Source: Lacunisphaera sp. (GTDB lineage: Bacteria > Verrucomicrobiota > Verrucomicrobiia > Opitutales > Opitutaceae). Taken from it: 64,000 bases of DNA. Under the pieces are notes generated by a model that saw nothing but the letters and a program-made list of their open reading frames with translations, was not told where the DNA came from and did no database searches. The position numbers and the translations under genes were made by a program. Location: the NCBI GenBank assembly GCA_009695095.1, contig SIBQ01000006.1, positions 1 to 64,000 of the forward strand. Direction: 5' to 3'. This document shows, piece by piece, positions 44,631-52,644 of this stretch. The number at the start of each line of letters is the position of its first letter. Position 1 is the first letter of the stretch.

Positions 44631-45863
44631 ATGGCCACCGACTTTTCATTTCCCGACACCGCCGCGAAGACGGCCGCCATGCCGAATGAATTCGAGTCGG
44701 GAAAAATGTCGCTCTCGATGGGCCCATCGCATCCGTCGACCCACGGCGTGCTGCGCATCCAGTTCGAACTGGACGGTGAGATGGTGACCAAAGCCGACCC
44801 GGTGGTGGGCTATCTGCACCGCGGCGACGAGAAGATCGCCGAGAACATGACTTACAACCAGTTTGTGCCCTACACTGACCGACTGGATTACATCGCTCCT
44901 CTCGCAAACAACATGGCCTACGCCATCGCGGTCGAGCGCCTCGCCAACCTGCAGGTACCGCCCCGCTGCCAGGCCATTCGCGTCATCACCGCGGAAATGG
45001 CCCGCATTTCTTCGCATCTCATGGGCCTCGGCGCTTACGGCATCGATGTCGGGGCGTGGACGGTGTTCATGTATTGCTTCCAGGAACGCGAGAAACTCTA
45101 CAAGCTCTTCGAGGAGCTGACCGGGGCGCGCTTCACGACCAGCTACACCCGCATCGGCGGCCTGCAGCGGGACGTGCCCGCGGGCTGGACCCAGCAGGTG
45201 GACGCGTTCTGCGACCAGTTCCTGCCGATTCTCGACGAGATTCTCGGTCTGCTCTCGCGCAACAAGATCTTCCTCGACCGCACGACGGACATCGGCGTCA
45301 TTTCGCGGGCCGACGCCATCGCCTACGGCCTTACCGGCCCAAACCTTCGCGGTTCCGGAATGGCGATGGACCTGCGCAAGGACCGCCCCTACTCCGGCTA
45401 CGAACAATATGAATTCGACGTGCCGGTCGGCGCGCAGGGCGACTGCTACGACCGTTACCTCTGCCGCGGCGAGGAGATGAAGCAGTCCGTGCGCATCCTC
45501 CAGCAGGCGGTGAAGAATTTTCCGGGCGGCGACTGGTATGCCAAGGATGCGCGCAAGATCTTCGCTCCGCCGAAGGATAAAATCCTCACCTCGATGGAGG
45601 AATTGATCAACAACTTCATGATCGTGACCGAAGGCCCGCAGATGCCGGCTGGGGAGGTCTACTTCGAGGCGGAGAATCCGAAGGGCGTCCTCGGCTTCTA
45701 CATCGTGAGCAAGGGCGGCGGCGTGCCCTGGCGCCTGAAGATCCGCAGCCCCTCGTTCTGCAACCTATCCATCCTGCCCAAGCTTTGCGTCGGCCACCTG
45801 GTGTCCGACGTCGTTTCCATCCTCGGCTCGCTCGACTTCGTCATGGGCGAGTGCGACCGGTGA
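44631..45863 (+). CDS. nuoD: NADH-quinone oxidoreductase subunit D
   Basis: NuoD (49-kDa subunit) lines the quinone site with NuoB. The 410-residue protein shows SMGPSHPSTHGVLRI near residue 30, the quinone-site His in that loop, GYLHRGDEKIAE, FVPYTDRLDY, AEMARISSHLMGLG and the C-terminal LGSLDFVMGECDR. Length is normal. A palindromic module separates it from nuoE. Confidence 0.96.
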   Translation: MATDFSFPDTAAKTAAMPNEFESGKMSLSMGPSHPSTHGVLRIQFELDGEMVTKADPVVGYLHRGDEKIAENMTYNQFVPYTDRLDYIAPLANNMAYAIAVERLANLQVPPRCQAIRVITAEMARISSHLMGLGAYGIDVGAWTVFMYCFQEREKLYKLFEELTGARFTTSYTRIGGLQRDVPAGWTQQVDAFCDQFLPILDEILGLLSRNKIFLDRTTDIGVISRADAIAYGLTGPNLRGSGMAMDLRKDRPYSGYEQYEFDVPVGAQGDCYDRYLCRGEEMKQSVRILQQAVKNFPGGDWYAKDARKIFAPPKDKILTSMEELINNFMIVTEGPQMPAGEVYFEAENPKGVLGFYIVSKGGGVPWRLKIRSPSFCNLSILPKLCVGHLVSDVVSILGSLDFVMGECDR

Positions 45864-45871
45864 TAATTTTT

Positions 45872-45958
45872 GCCCGCGAAATACACGAAAAGACACGAAA
45901 TGAATATGCCCCACGCAATCTCCGCCGTCTTTCGTGTAATTTCGTCCGTTTCGTGGGC
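45872..45958. repeat. palindromic intergenic module inside the nuo operon (CACGAAA type)
   Basis: The left arm (45872-45900, GCCCGCGAAATACACGAAAA and on) pairs with the right arm (45929-45958, CTTTCGTGTAATTTCGTCCG and on) around a loop of about 28 bases. It occupies nearly all of the nuoD-nuoE gap and could act as an mRNA-processing or stabilising structure. Confidence 0.7.
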
Positions 45959-45972
45959 CAATGCATTGGTTA

Positions 45973-46467
45973 ATGAATCTTAAGCCAGAAACCCTCCGGC
46001 AGATCGACGAGGTCATCACCCATTACCCGGTGAAGCGCAGCGCAGCGCTGCCGCTGCTGCACCTCGTACAGGCGGACGCCGGTTGGATCCCGCCCGAGGC
46101 CATCGAGTGGGTCGCGCAGAAACTCGAGCTGCAGCCGATCAACATCTACGAGCTGGTCACCTTCTACCCGATGTTCCGCCAGAAAGCCATCGGCCGCCGC
46201 CACATCAAGGTCTGCCGCACACTTTCGTGCGCGCTCACCGGCGGCTACCGGGTGTGCGACCAATTCCAGAAGGAATTCAACTGCCGGCCGGGGGAGATCT
46301 CGCCCGACGGCGAGGTCACCATCGAGTTCGTGGAGTGCCTCGCCAGCTGCGGCACCGGCCCGGTCGTCATGATCGATGACGATCTCCACGAGCGCGTCGA
46401 CGCCGCCAAGGCAAAACAATTAAGCGAACAAATCAAAACCGCGGCCTCGCGCCGCCCCTCCCCATGA
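45973..46467 (+). CDS. nuoE: NADH-quinone oxidoreductase subunit E
   Basis: NuoE (24-kDa-type, thioredoxin fold) carries the 2Fe-2S cluster N1a next to NuoF in the NADH module. The 164-residue protein shows QADAGWIPPEAIEWVAQKL, VTFYPMFRQK and the cluster ligands CRTLSC near residue 79 and ECLASCGTGP near residue 121. ATG 45973 gives MNLKPETLRQ; ATG 45961 is in frame 4 codons upstream. Its TGA overlaps the next ATG. Confidence 0.94.
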   Translation: MNLKPETLRQIDEVITHYPVKRSAALPLLHLVQADAGWIPPEAIEWVAQKLELQPINIYELVTFYPMFRQKAIGRRHIKVCRTLSCALTGGYRVCDQFQKEFNCRPGEISPDGEVTIEFVECLASCGTGPVVMIDDDLHERVDAAKAKQLSEQIKTAASRRPSP

Positions 46468-46799
46468 AAAAACATCGTATCCTCCAAGTCCCGCCCATCC
46501 GCTTCGGCATTGTGCTCGGTCTGATCAACGGTGTCGCGGGCATGATCATCGCGCCGCTCTTCCTCATCACCTTGGGCATCGCCTTCACCGCCTCCGAGAC
46601 GGCGCACGCCACGAACCTGCTGCCCACTCTGCCGCGGTTCCCGGTCGTGCCGTGGTTTCTCGCGGGGGGACTGGCAGTTTTCACGCCGGTGATCAATGCC
46701 ATCGGCGGTTTTCTCGCCGGCGTGCTCATTGCCATGGTCTACAACTTCGCTGCTCGCTGGACCGGCGGCATCGAGATCGTCCTCGAGGAAAAGTCCTAA
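46464..46799 (+). CDS. small two-helix membrane protein inside the nuo operon
   Basis: The 111-residue protein overlaps nuoE by 4 bases (ATGA) and precedes nuoF by 50 bases. Hydrophobic segments lie at about residues 14-45 (GIVLGLINGVAGMIIAPLFL) and 60-95 (WFLAGGLAVFTPVINAIGGF, LAGVLIAMVYNF). The C terminus is acidic (GGIEIVLEEKS). I do not recognise it as a standard complex I subunit; it is not NuoA, which has three segments and a different loop. It may be an accessory or assembly factor. Confidence 0.7.
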   Translation: MKKHRILQVPPIRFGIVLGLINGVAGMIIAPLFLITLGIAFTASETAHATNLLPTLPRFPVVPWFLAGGLAVFTPVINAIGGFLAGVLIAMVYNFAARWTGGIEIVLEEKS

Positions 46800-46849
46800 A
46801 CCTTTCGCTCCCATCGAAAATCGAGAATCAAAAAAGCAAAAATCTTCTG

Positions 46850-48190
46850 ATGCCCGCCCCCGCCGAACGCCGCCTGATCTTCGCTCATATCGATGAGCCC
46901 GGCTACACCCCGGACCTCGCCTGCTACCTGCGGCACGGCGGTTACGGCGTTTTGCAGCGCGCCGTCGCACGCAAGCCCGAGGAGCTGTGCGACGAGGTCA
47001 AGAAGTCCGGCCTGCGCGGCCGTGGCGGCGCGGGCTTTCCCTGCGGTTTCAAGTGGTCGCTGCTCGACCGCAAGAGCGGCAAGCCCATCTACCTCATCGT
47101 CAACGCCGACGAGTCCGAGCCGGGCACGTTCAAGGATCGCTACATCATGCACCAGGATCCACACCAGCTGATCGAGGGCATCATGATCACCTGTTTCGCG
47201 AACAACGTGAAGCTGGCCTACATTTACATTCGCGGTGAGTTCCCCCAGGGCGCCAAGATTTTGGGAAAGGCCATCGCCGAGGCGCGCGCGGCGAATTTCT
47301 GCGGCCCGAACATCCTCGGCACCGGCTACGGCTGCGAGATTTACGTGCACCGCGGCGCCGGCGCCTACATCTGCGGCGAGGAGACCGGCCTCATCGAGTC
47401 GCTCGAGGGCAAGCGCCCGTATCCGCGCATCAAGCCCCCGTATTTCCCCGCGGTCCTCGGCCTCTACCAGTGCCCGACCATCGTCAACAATGTCGAGACC
47501 CTTTGCCACGTGAAACACATCGTCGACCTCGGCGGCGAGGCCTACGCGAAGATCGGCACTCCCAACAACACCGGCACGCGCATTCTCTGCGTCTCCGGCC
47601 ACGTCAAGAAACCCGGCTTTTACGAATTCGAGGTCGGCAGGATCACGCTGGGCCAGCTGCTCCACGAGGTTTGCGGCGGTCCGCTGCCCGGCCGCAAGTT
47701 CAAGGCGGTCATTCCCGGCGGCTCGTCCGCGAAGATCCTGAAATTTGGCGAGACCTTCACCCTGAAAAACAAGGACGGCTCCACCCGCACCCTGGCGGTC
47801 GAGGACATCCCGATGGATTTCGACACCCTCGCCGCCTGCGGCACGATGGGCGGCTCCGGCGGCGTCATCGTGATGGATGACTCGGTCAACATGGTCGAGG
47901 CGCTCGCCAACATCAACGCGTTCTACGCCCACGAGAGCTGCGGCCAGTGCACGCCCTGCCGCGAGGGCTCGCTGTGGATGAAGAAAATCACCGGCCGCAT
48001 GGTGCACGGCGGCGCCCGCCCGAACGACGGCGAGCTGCTCAAGAGTGTCGCCGACCAGATCGCCGGCCGCACCATCTGCGCCTTCGGCGAGGCCTGCGCC
48101 GGGCCGACGCAGAGCTTCGTCGCGAAGTTCGGCGATGAATTCAAAGGCGGCCCGGCCGCCATGCCCGCCAGCTCGCTCGAACTCGTCTGA
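46850..48190 (+). CDS. nuoF: NADH-quinone oxidoreductase subunit F
   Basis: NuoF (51-kDa subunit) binds NADH, FMN and the 4Fe-4S cluster N3. The 446-residue protein has the NADH site GLRGRGGAGFPCGFKW (residues 55-70), the FMN site NADESEPGTFKDR, and GAGAYICGEETGLIESLEG. The cluster ligands are SCGQCTPCREG near residue 367 plus a distal Cys in CAFGEACAGP. ATG 46850 is used. Confidence 0.96.
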   Translation: MPAPAERRLIFAHIDEPGYTPDLACYLRHGGYGVLQRAVARKPEELCDEVKKSGLRGRGGAGFPCGFKWSLLDRKSGKPIYLIVNADESEPGTFKDRYIMHQDPHQLIEGIMITCFANNVKLAYIYIRGEFPQGAKILGKAIAEARAANFCGPNILGTGYGCEIYVHRGAGAYICGEETGLIESLEGKRPYPRIKPPYFPAVLGLYQCPTIVNNVETLCHVKHIVDLGGEAYAKIGTPNNTGTRILCVSGHVKKPGFYEFEVGRITLGQLLHEVCGGPLPGRKFKAVIPGGSSAKILKFGETFTLKNKDGSTRTLAVEDIPMDFDTLAACGTMGGSGGVIVMDDSVNMVEALANINAFYAHESCGQCTPCREGSLWMKKITGRMVHGGARPNDGELLKSVADQIAGRTICAFGEACAGPTQSFVAKFGDEFKGGPAAMPASSLELV

Positions 48191-48203
48191 CTCTCTTTCC
48201 GCC

Positions 48204-49907
48204 ATGATCGCCCCGCCCAAACCAGATCTCGTGACCATCAACATCGATGGGAAGGACATCGCGGTGCCGAAGGGCACGAATGTGCTCGAGGCCGCCAGGC
48301 TGCTGGGCATCGAGATTCCCCATTACTGCTATCACCCCAAGCTGAGCGTCGTGGGCAACTGCCGGATGTGCCTCGTCGAAATGGGTCTGCCGACGGTGGA
48401 TCCAGGCATCAAGGCGCCGTTCGGGGATGCGGCCACCGGCAAACCGAAAATCAACTGGATGCCCCGCCCCCAGATCGGCTGCGCCACCAACGCCTCGCTC
48501 GGCCTGCACATCCGCACCAACTCGCCGATGGTCAGGGAATGCCGCGAGGGTGTGACCGAGTTTCTCCTCATCAACCACCCGCTGGACTGCCCGATCTGCG
48601 ACCAGGCGGGCGAGTGCAAGCTGCAGGAATTCTCCACCAGCTACGGCCGCGGCTACTCTCGCTTTGTCGAGCAGAAGAACGTCAAACCCAAGCGCACGCC
48701 GCTCGGGCCGCGCGTCACGCTCGACGACGAGCGCTGCATCCTCTGCTCGCGCTGCATCCGTTTTAGCAACGAGGTGGCGAAGGACGACGTCCTCGGCTTC
48801 ATCGACCGGGGCAGTTACAGCACGCTGGCTTGCTACCCGGGCAAAAAACTGGAGAACAATTATTCGCTCAACACCGTCGACATTTGCCCGGTTGGCGCGC
48901 TCACCAGCACCGATTTCCGCTTCCAGATGCGCGTCTGGTTCCTCAAGCAGACAGCGGGCATCGATCCCGAGTCCTCCGTCGGCGCCAACACCGTGATCTG
49001 GAGCCGCGAGGGCGTCATCTACCGGATCACCCCGCGCCGCAACGACGAGGTGAACGACACTTGGATGGCCGACTCCGGCCGCGTGCTCTACCAGCAGATA
49101 ATGGCCGCCGACCGCCTCACCGCGCCATCCATCAGCGGCACTGCCACAGCGACTGAGATGGCGCTGAAATCCGCCGGGCACCTGTTGAAAGCTGGCTCGG
49201 TCGCGATCGTTGGCTCCGGTCGTAGCTCGCTTGAGGAGCAGTTCCTCCTTAAAAAGCTCGCCGATGCACTGCGGGCTTCCACCGCGTTGGTCAGCCGGGT
49301 GGGGCGGGGCGACGGCATCCTCATCTCCGCCGACCGCAACCCGAACGTCCGCGGCGCGCTGGCCACTGGTCTCATCCCGGCGCTGCCGGTGCAGAAACTC
49401 ACCGCCCTCGCCACCGCGATTGATTCCGGCAAGGTGAAGACCGTCCTCACCGTCGGCGAGGACCTGACGGCCGCCGGGCTATCCACAGCACAGCTCGCCA
49501 AGGTTGCCGTCATCTATCTTGGCCCGCACCGGAACACGACGAGCGATGCGGCAAAGGTCGTGATCCCCACGCTGACTGTGTTTGAGAAAAACGGCACGTT
49601 CATGAACCAGCAGTTTCGCCTGCAGAAATTCGCCAAGGCCGTCCCCGGTCCCGCCGGCGTGGCCGACGATCTCGCTACACTCGGCTATCTCGTCGCTGCG
49701 GTGGGTGGGCCTACCCTCTCGTCTGATCTCAATATTCTCTGGGCGACCCTGGCCGCCGAGGTGAAGCCGCTCGCGGCCATCACCTACGCCAATCTGCCGT
49801 CCACCGGTCTGCTGCTCGACCCGACGCCGTGGGCCGCACTGCCCTTTGTCGAGCGTGAGACGCTCCACTTCAAACCCGCCGCCGTGTCCGGGGCCGCCAA
49901 CGCATGA
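48204..49907 (+). CDS. nuoG: NADH-quinone oxidoreductase subunit G
   Basis: NuoG (75-kDa subunit) wires electrons from NuoF to the peripheral arm. The 567-residue form is the shorter type. Cluster motifs: 2Fe-2S GIEIPHYCYHPKLSVVGNCR with CLVEM, the His/Cys-ligated NHPLDCPICDQAGEC, and 4Fe-4S CILCSRCIRF with a distal CPVGAL. The C-terminal molybdopterin-like domain is eroded, as is normal for NuoG. ATG 48204 lies 13 bases after nuoF. Overlaps nuoH by 4 bases. Confidence 0.95.
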   Translation: MIAPPKPDLVTINIDGKDIAVPKGTNVLEAARLLGIEIPHYCYHPKLSVVGNCRMCLVEMGLPTVDPGIKAPFGDAATGKPKINWMPRPQIGCATNASLGLHIRTNSPMVRECREGVTEFLLINHPLDCPICDQAGECKLQEFSTSYGRGYSRFVEQKNVKPKRTPLGPRVTLDDERCILCSRCIRFSNEVAKDDVLGFIDRGSYSTLACYPGKKLENNYSLNTVDICPVGALTSTDFRFQMRVWFLKQTAGIDPESSVGANTVIWSREGVIYRITPRRNDEVNDTWMADSGRVLYQQIMAADRLTAPSISGTATATEMALKSAGHLLKAGSVAIVGSGRSSLEEQFLLKKLADALRASTALVSRVGRGDGILISADRNPNVRGALATGLIPALPVQKLTALATAIDSGKVKTVLTVGEDLTAAGLSTAQLAKVAVIYLGPHRNTTSDAAKVVIPTLTVFEKNGTFMNQQFRLQKFAKAVPGPAGVADDLATLGYLVAAVGGPTLSSDLNILWATLAAEVKPLAAITYANLPSTGLLLDPTPWAALPFVERETLHFKPAAVSGAANA

Positions 49908-51067
49908 GCGCCGTGATGCAACTCTGGGCCAGTCTCCATCCCGTGGTGCAGATGCTCGTCAAGGGCCTCGCGGTGATCGGAGTCATGTTCCCGTTCGGCG
50001 GTGCCTGCTCGCTGATCGAGCGCAAGGTCTCGGCATGGATGCAGGGCCGTCCCGGGCCGAACCGCGCCATTCCGTTTTGGTTCGCGTGGATTCCCGTCAT
50101 CGGCCCGTTCCTGCAGCGGCTGGGCGTGTTCCACTTGCTGGCTGACGGCGGCAAGATGTTCCTCAAGGAGGACTCGCTGCCGGGCCACGTGAACAAGTTT
50201 TATTTCCTGCTCGCGCCGGTGCTGGCGATGATTCCCGCCCTCACGACTGTCACCGTCGTGCCGTTCGGCGCCTACCTGGACGATGCCGGCCGCCTCGCGC
50301 CGCTCGTGCTGGCCAATCTCGACGTCGGCATCCTCGCGGTGTTCGCGGTGTCCTCGCTCGGCGTCTACTCGCTCATCCTCGCCGGCTGGGCCTCGAATTC
50401 GAAATATCCCTTCCTCGGCGGCGTGCGCGCCTCCGCCCAGCTCATCTCCTACGAGATCTCGATGACACTCTCCGTGCTGCCCGTGTTCCTGATGATCAAC
50501 GCGCCGGGCGGCGACGGTTCGCTCAGCCTCTTCCGCGTGGTGGAATTCCAGAGCGGCACGAGCGGGTGGCACGGCACCTGGTTCATCCTGACGATGCCGC
50601 TGGCGGCGGTCATCTTCCTCGTCTCGCTTTTCGCCGAGACCAATCGCCTGCCGTTCGACATGGCCGAGTGCGATGCCGACCTCGTCGGCGGCTTTCACAC
50701 CGAATACGGCTCGATGAAATGGGGCCTGTTCTTCGTGGCTGAGTATTCGCACATGCTCATCGGCTCCGGCGTGTTCGTCCTGCTCTTCCTCGGCGGCTGG
50801 AATCCGCTGCCGTGGGTGCCGCTCGAGCGCGTCGCCGGCTGGCTGCACTTGGTGGATAAACCGCTGCTGCTGGGCCTGCTCTCGATCGTCATCTTCATGG
50901 GCAAGGGGCTGCTCTTCATCTTCGTCTTCATGTGGGTGCGCTGGACCGTCCCGCGCTTCCGCTACGACCAGGTGATGAAGCTTGGCTGGCAGAAGCTTCT
51001 GCCGCTCGCCATCGGCAACCTCATCTTCTACGCGATCCTCATCGCGTGGCTGCAGCCTAAATTTTAA
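49904..51067 (+). CDS. nuoH: NADH-quinone oxidoreductase subunit H
   Basis: NuoH links the quinone site to the proton-pumping arm. The 387-residue membrane protein shows CSLIERKVSAWMQGRPGPNR (first loop, quinone-proximal), FAETNRLPFDMAECDADLVG and GFHTEYGSMKWGLFFVAEYS with the conserved acidic residues. Eight or so membrane helices are visible. Overlap with nuoG indicates coupling; a palindromic module follows its stop. Confidence 0.95.
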   Translation: MSAVMQLWASLHPVVQMLVKGLAVIGVMFPFGGACSLIERKVSAWMQGRPGPNRAIPFWFAWIPVIGPFLQRLGVFHLLADGGKMFLKEDSLPGHVNKFYFLLAPVLAMIPALTTVTVVPFGAYLDDAGRLAPLVLANLDVGILAVFAVSSLGVYSLILAGWASNSKYPFLGGVRASAQLISYEISMTLSVLPVFLMINAPGGDGSLSLFRVVEFQSGTSGWHGTWFILTMPLAAVIFLVSLFAETNRLPFDMAECDADLVGGFHTEYGSMKWGLFFVAEYSHMLIGSGVFVLLFLGGWNPLPWVPLERVAGWLHLVDKPLLLGLLSIVIFMGKGLLFIFVFMWVRWTVPRFRYDQVMKLGWQKLLPLAIGNLIFYAILIAWLQPKF

Positions 51068-51155
51068 ACCACGGAGACACAGAGAACACAGAGATGAATA
51101 CAGATACTCAGGCATCGCACATTTTTCCGGGCTTTCTCCGTGCCTCTGTGGTTCA
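51067..51155. repeat. palindromic intergenic module between nuoH and nuoI (CACGGAGACACAG type)
   Basis: The left arm (51067-51093, AACCACGGAGACACAGAGAA and on) pairs with the right arm (51132-51155, CTTTCTCCGTGCCTCTGTGG and on). It is the same word family as 926-1000 and 15267-15336. Confidence 0.7.
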
Positions 51156-51170
51156 ATAAGTATCCCTCCC

Positions 51171-51707
51171 ATGCCCTACGTCGTCGAACGCAAGCCCCTC
51201 ACGCTCTCCGAGCGGCTCTACTTCCCGCAGATCCTCGCGGGCATGCGGGTGACACTTAAGCACCTCATCGCGCCGAATGTGACGATGGAATATCCGGAAC
51301 AGCGCCCGGCTATCCCGCCCGGCTACCGCGGCGTGCCCACGCTGGTGATGGACCCCAACGGCCGCGAGAAATGCGTCTCCTGCCAGCTCTGCGAATTTGT
51401 CTGCCCGCCCAAGGCCATCCGCATCACGCCCGGCGAGATACCCCACAATGCCCCGACCGCCCACGTCGAAAAGGCGCCCCAGGCCTTCGACATTGACATG
51501 CTCCGCTGCATCTACTGCGGCCTGTGCCAGGAAGTTTGCCCGGAGGAGGCCATCTTTCTGCAGAACCAGTATTCCATGACCGGCTACACCCGGGAGGAGA
51601 TGGTCAACAACAAGGCCCGGCTCTACGAACTCGGCGGCACGCTGCCCGACTCGCATCACAAGTGGGACAAGAAGAAAGCGGCCGAGGCGCACGGAAATGC
51701 ACACTGA
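51171..51707 (+). CDS. nuoI: NADH-quinone oxidoreductase subunit I
   Basis: NuoI (TYKY) bears clusters N6a and N6b. The 178-residue protein has an N-terminal amphipathic region and two 4Fe-4S motifs, CVSCQLCEFVCPPKAI near residue 65 and CIYCGLCQEVCPEEAI near residue 111. The C terminus is charged (HHKWDKKKAAEAHG). ATG 51171 sits 15 bases after a palindromic module. Confidence 0.95.
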   Translation: MPYVVERKPLTLSERLYFPQILAGMRVTLKHLIAPNVTMEYPEQRPAIPPGYRGVPTLVMDPNGREKCVSCQLCEFVCPPKAIRITPGEIPHNAPTAHVEKAPQAFDIDMLRCIYCGLCQEVCPEEAIFLQNQYSMTGYTREEMVNNKARLYELGGTLPDSHHKWDKKKAAEAHGNAH

Positions 51708-51723
51708 CTCATGAATAACGAGA

Positions 51724-51801
51724 CTGTCATTGCGAGGAGCGCAGCGACGAAGCAATCCATCTGGATCGCCACGCCCGGTTTTGCCGGGCTCGCGATGACA
51801 G
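51724..51801. repeat. interspersed repeat of the TGTCATTGCGAGGAGC type between nuoI and nuoJ
   Basis: CTGTCATTGCGAGGAGCGCA, then GCGACGAAGCAATCCATC, ends with CTCGCGATGACAG, so the termini CTGTCATTGCGAG and CTCGCGATGACAG form an inverted repeat. The same sequence type is widespread as an intergenic repeat in unrelated bacteria. It fills the 108-base nuoI-nuoJ gap. Confidence 0.75.
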
Positions 51802-51815
51802 GGGCCAACTGAGCC

Positions 51816-52337
51816 ATGGCGAATTTCCTCTTCTACACCTTTGCCTTGCTCACCCTTGCCAGCGCCGTGCTGGTTGTGATGAACAAGAACGCGGTCAACG
51901 CCGCCCTGGGCCTGCTGTTGAGCCTGGTCGGTGTCGCCGGCCTGTTCGTGCTGCTCGACGCCGCGCTGCTGGCGTTCGTGCTGCTGCTGGTCTATGCGGG
52001 TGCGGTCGTCGCGCTGTTCCTCTTCATCATCATGCTGCTCGACACGACGCCCGGCGCGCAGAAACCGTTCAGCAGGCTCACCATTGCCGCCTCGGCCATC
52101 GGCGGCGCGCTGCTGCTGCTCGGTGTCCTCAGTCTCGATGAACGCTCCGTCCTGCCGTCCCTCACGGCCGCCCACGCCATCCCGACGCTCAAGAATTACG
52201 CGGAGCAGCTCTTCACCACCTACCTGCTGCCGGTGCAGCTCGTGGGCTTCATGCTCCTCGTCGCCATGCTCGGCGTCATCGTCCTGAGCCGGAAATGCAC
52301 CGGGGAAGATGAACCGAAGACGGAGGGCCAGCCATGA
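51816..52337 (+). CDS. nuoJ: NADH-quinone oxidoreductase subunit J
   Basis: NuoJ is a small antiporter-arm membrane subunit. The 173-residue protein has five hydrophobic segments, including [20 protein letters not shown] and [20 protein letters not shown] with the pi-bulge helix motif (YAGAVVxLFLF) typical of NuoJ. Its C terminus is charged ([13 protein letters not shown]). It overlaps nuoK by 4 bases. Confidence 0.93.
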   Translation: MANFLFYTFALLTLASAVLVVMNKNAVNAALGLLLSLVGVAGLFVLLDAALLAFVLLLVYAGAVVALFLFIIMLLDTTPGAQKPFSRLTIAASAIGGALLLLGVLSLDERSVLPSLTAAHAIPTLKNYAEQLFTTYLLPVQLVGFMLLVAMLGVIVLSRKCTGEDEPKTEGQP

Positions 52338-52639
52338 GCATCGGCCTCGACCAATACCTGATGCTCAGCGCGGCACTGTTCGCGACCGGTTTCTTCGGCG
52401 TCCTGCTGCGCAAGAACACGTTGGTGATCTACATGTGCCTTGAGCTGATGCTCATCGCCTCGACTCTCGCGCTCGTGGCTTTCTCCAAGTTCAACGGCAC
52501 GCTCGACGGAAACGTTTTCGTCTTCTTTATCCTCACCATCGCGGCGGCCGAGGTCGCCGTCGGCCTCGCCCTCATCGTCGCGCTCTTCCGCCGGCGCCAC
52601 ACCATCCAGGTTGAGGAGCTCAACCAGTTGAAGCACTGA
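52334..52639 (+). CDS. nuoK: NADH-quinone oxidoreductase subunit K
   Basis: NuoK is a 101-residue three-helix subunit. It has the two conserved membrane glutamates in [18 protein letters not shown] and [18 protein letters not shown], which take part in proton transfer. Stop is 5 bases before nuoL. Confidence 0.95.
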   Translation: MSIGLDQYLMLSAALFATGFFGVLLRKNTLVIYMCLELMLIASTLALVAFSKFNGTLDGNVFVFFILTIAAAEVAVGLALIVALFRRRHTIQVEELNQLKH

Positions 52640-52644
52640 CGCCG

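Noticed and set aside
46796-48310. 504-codon frame opposite nuoF
   Set aside because: Shadow of nuoF; no start or domain support.
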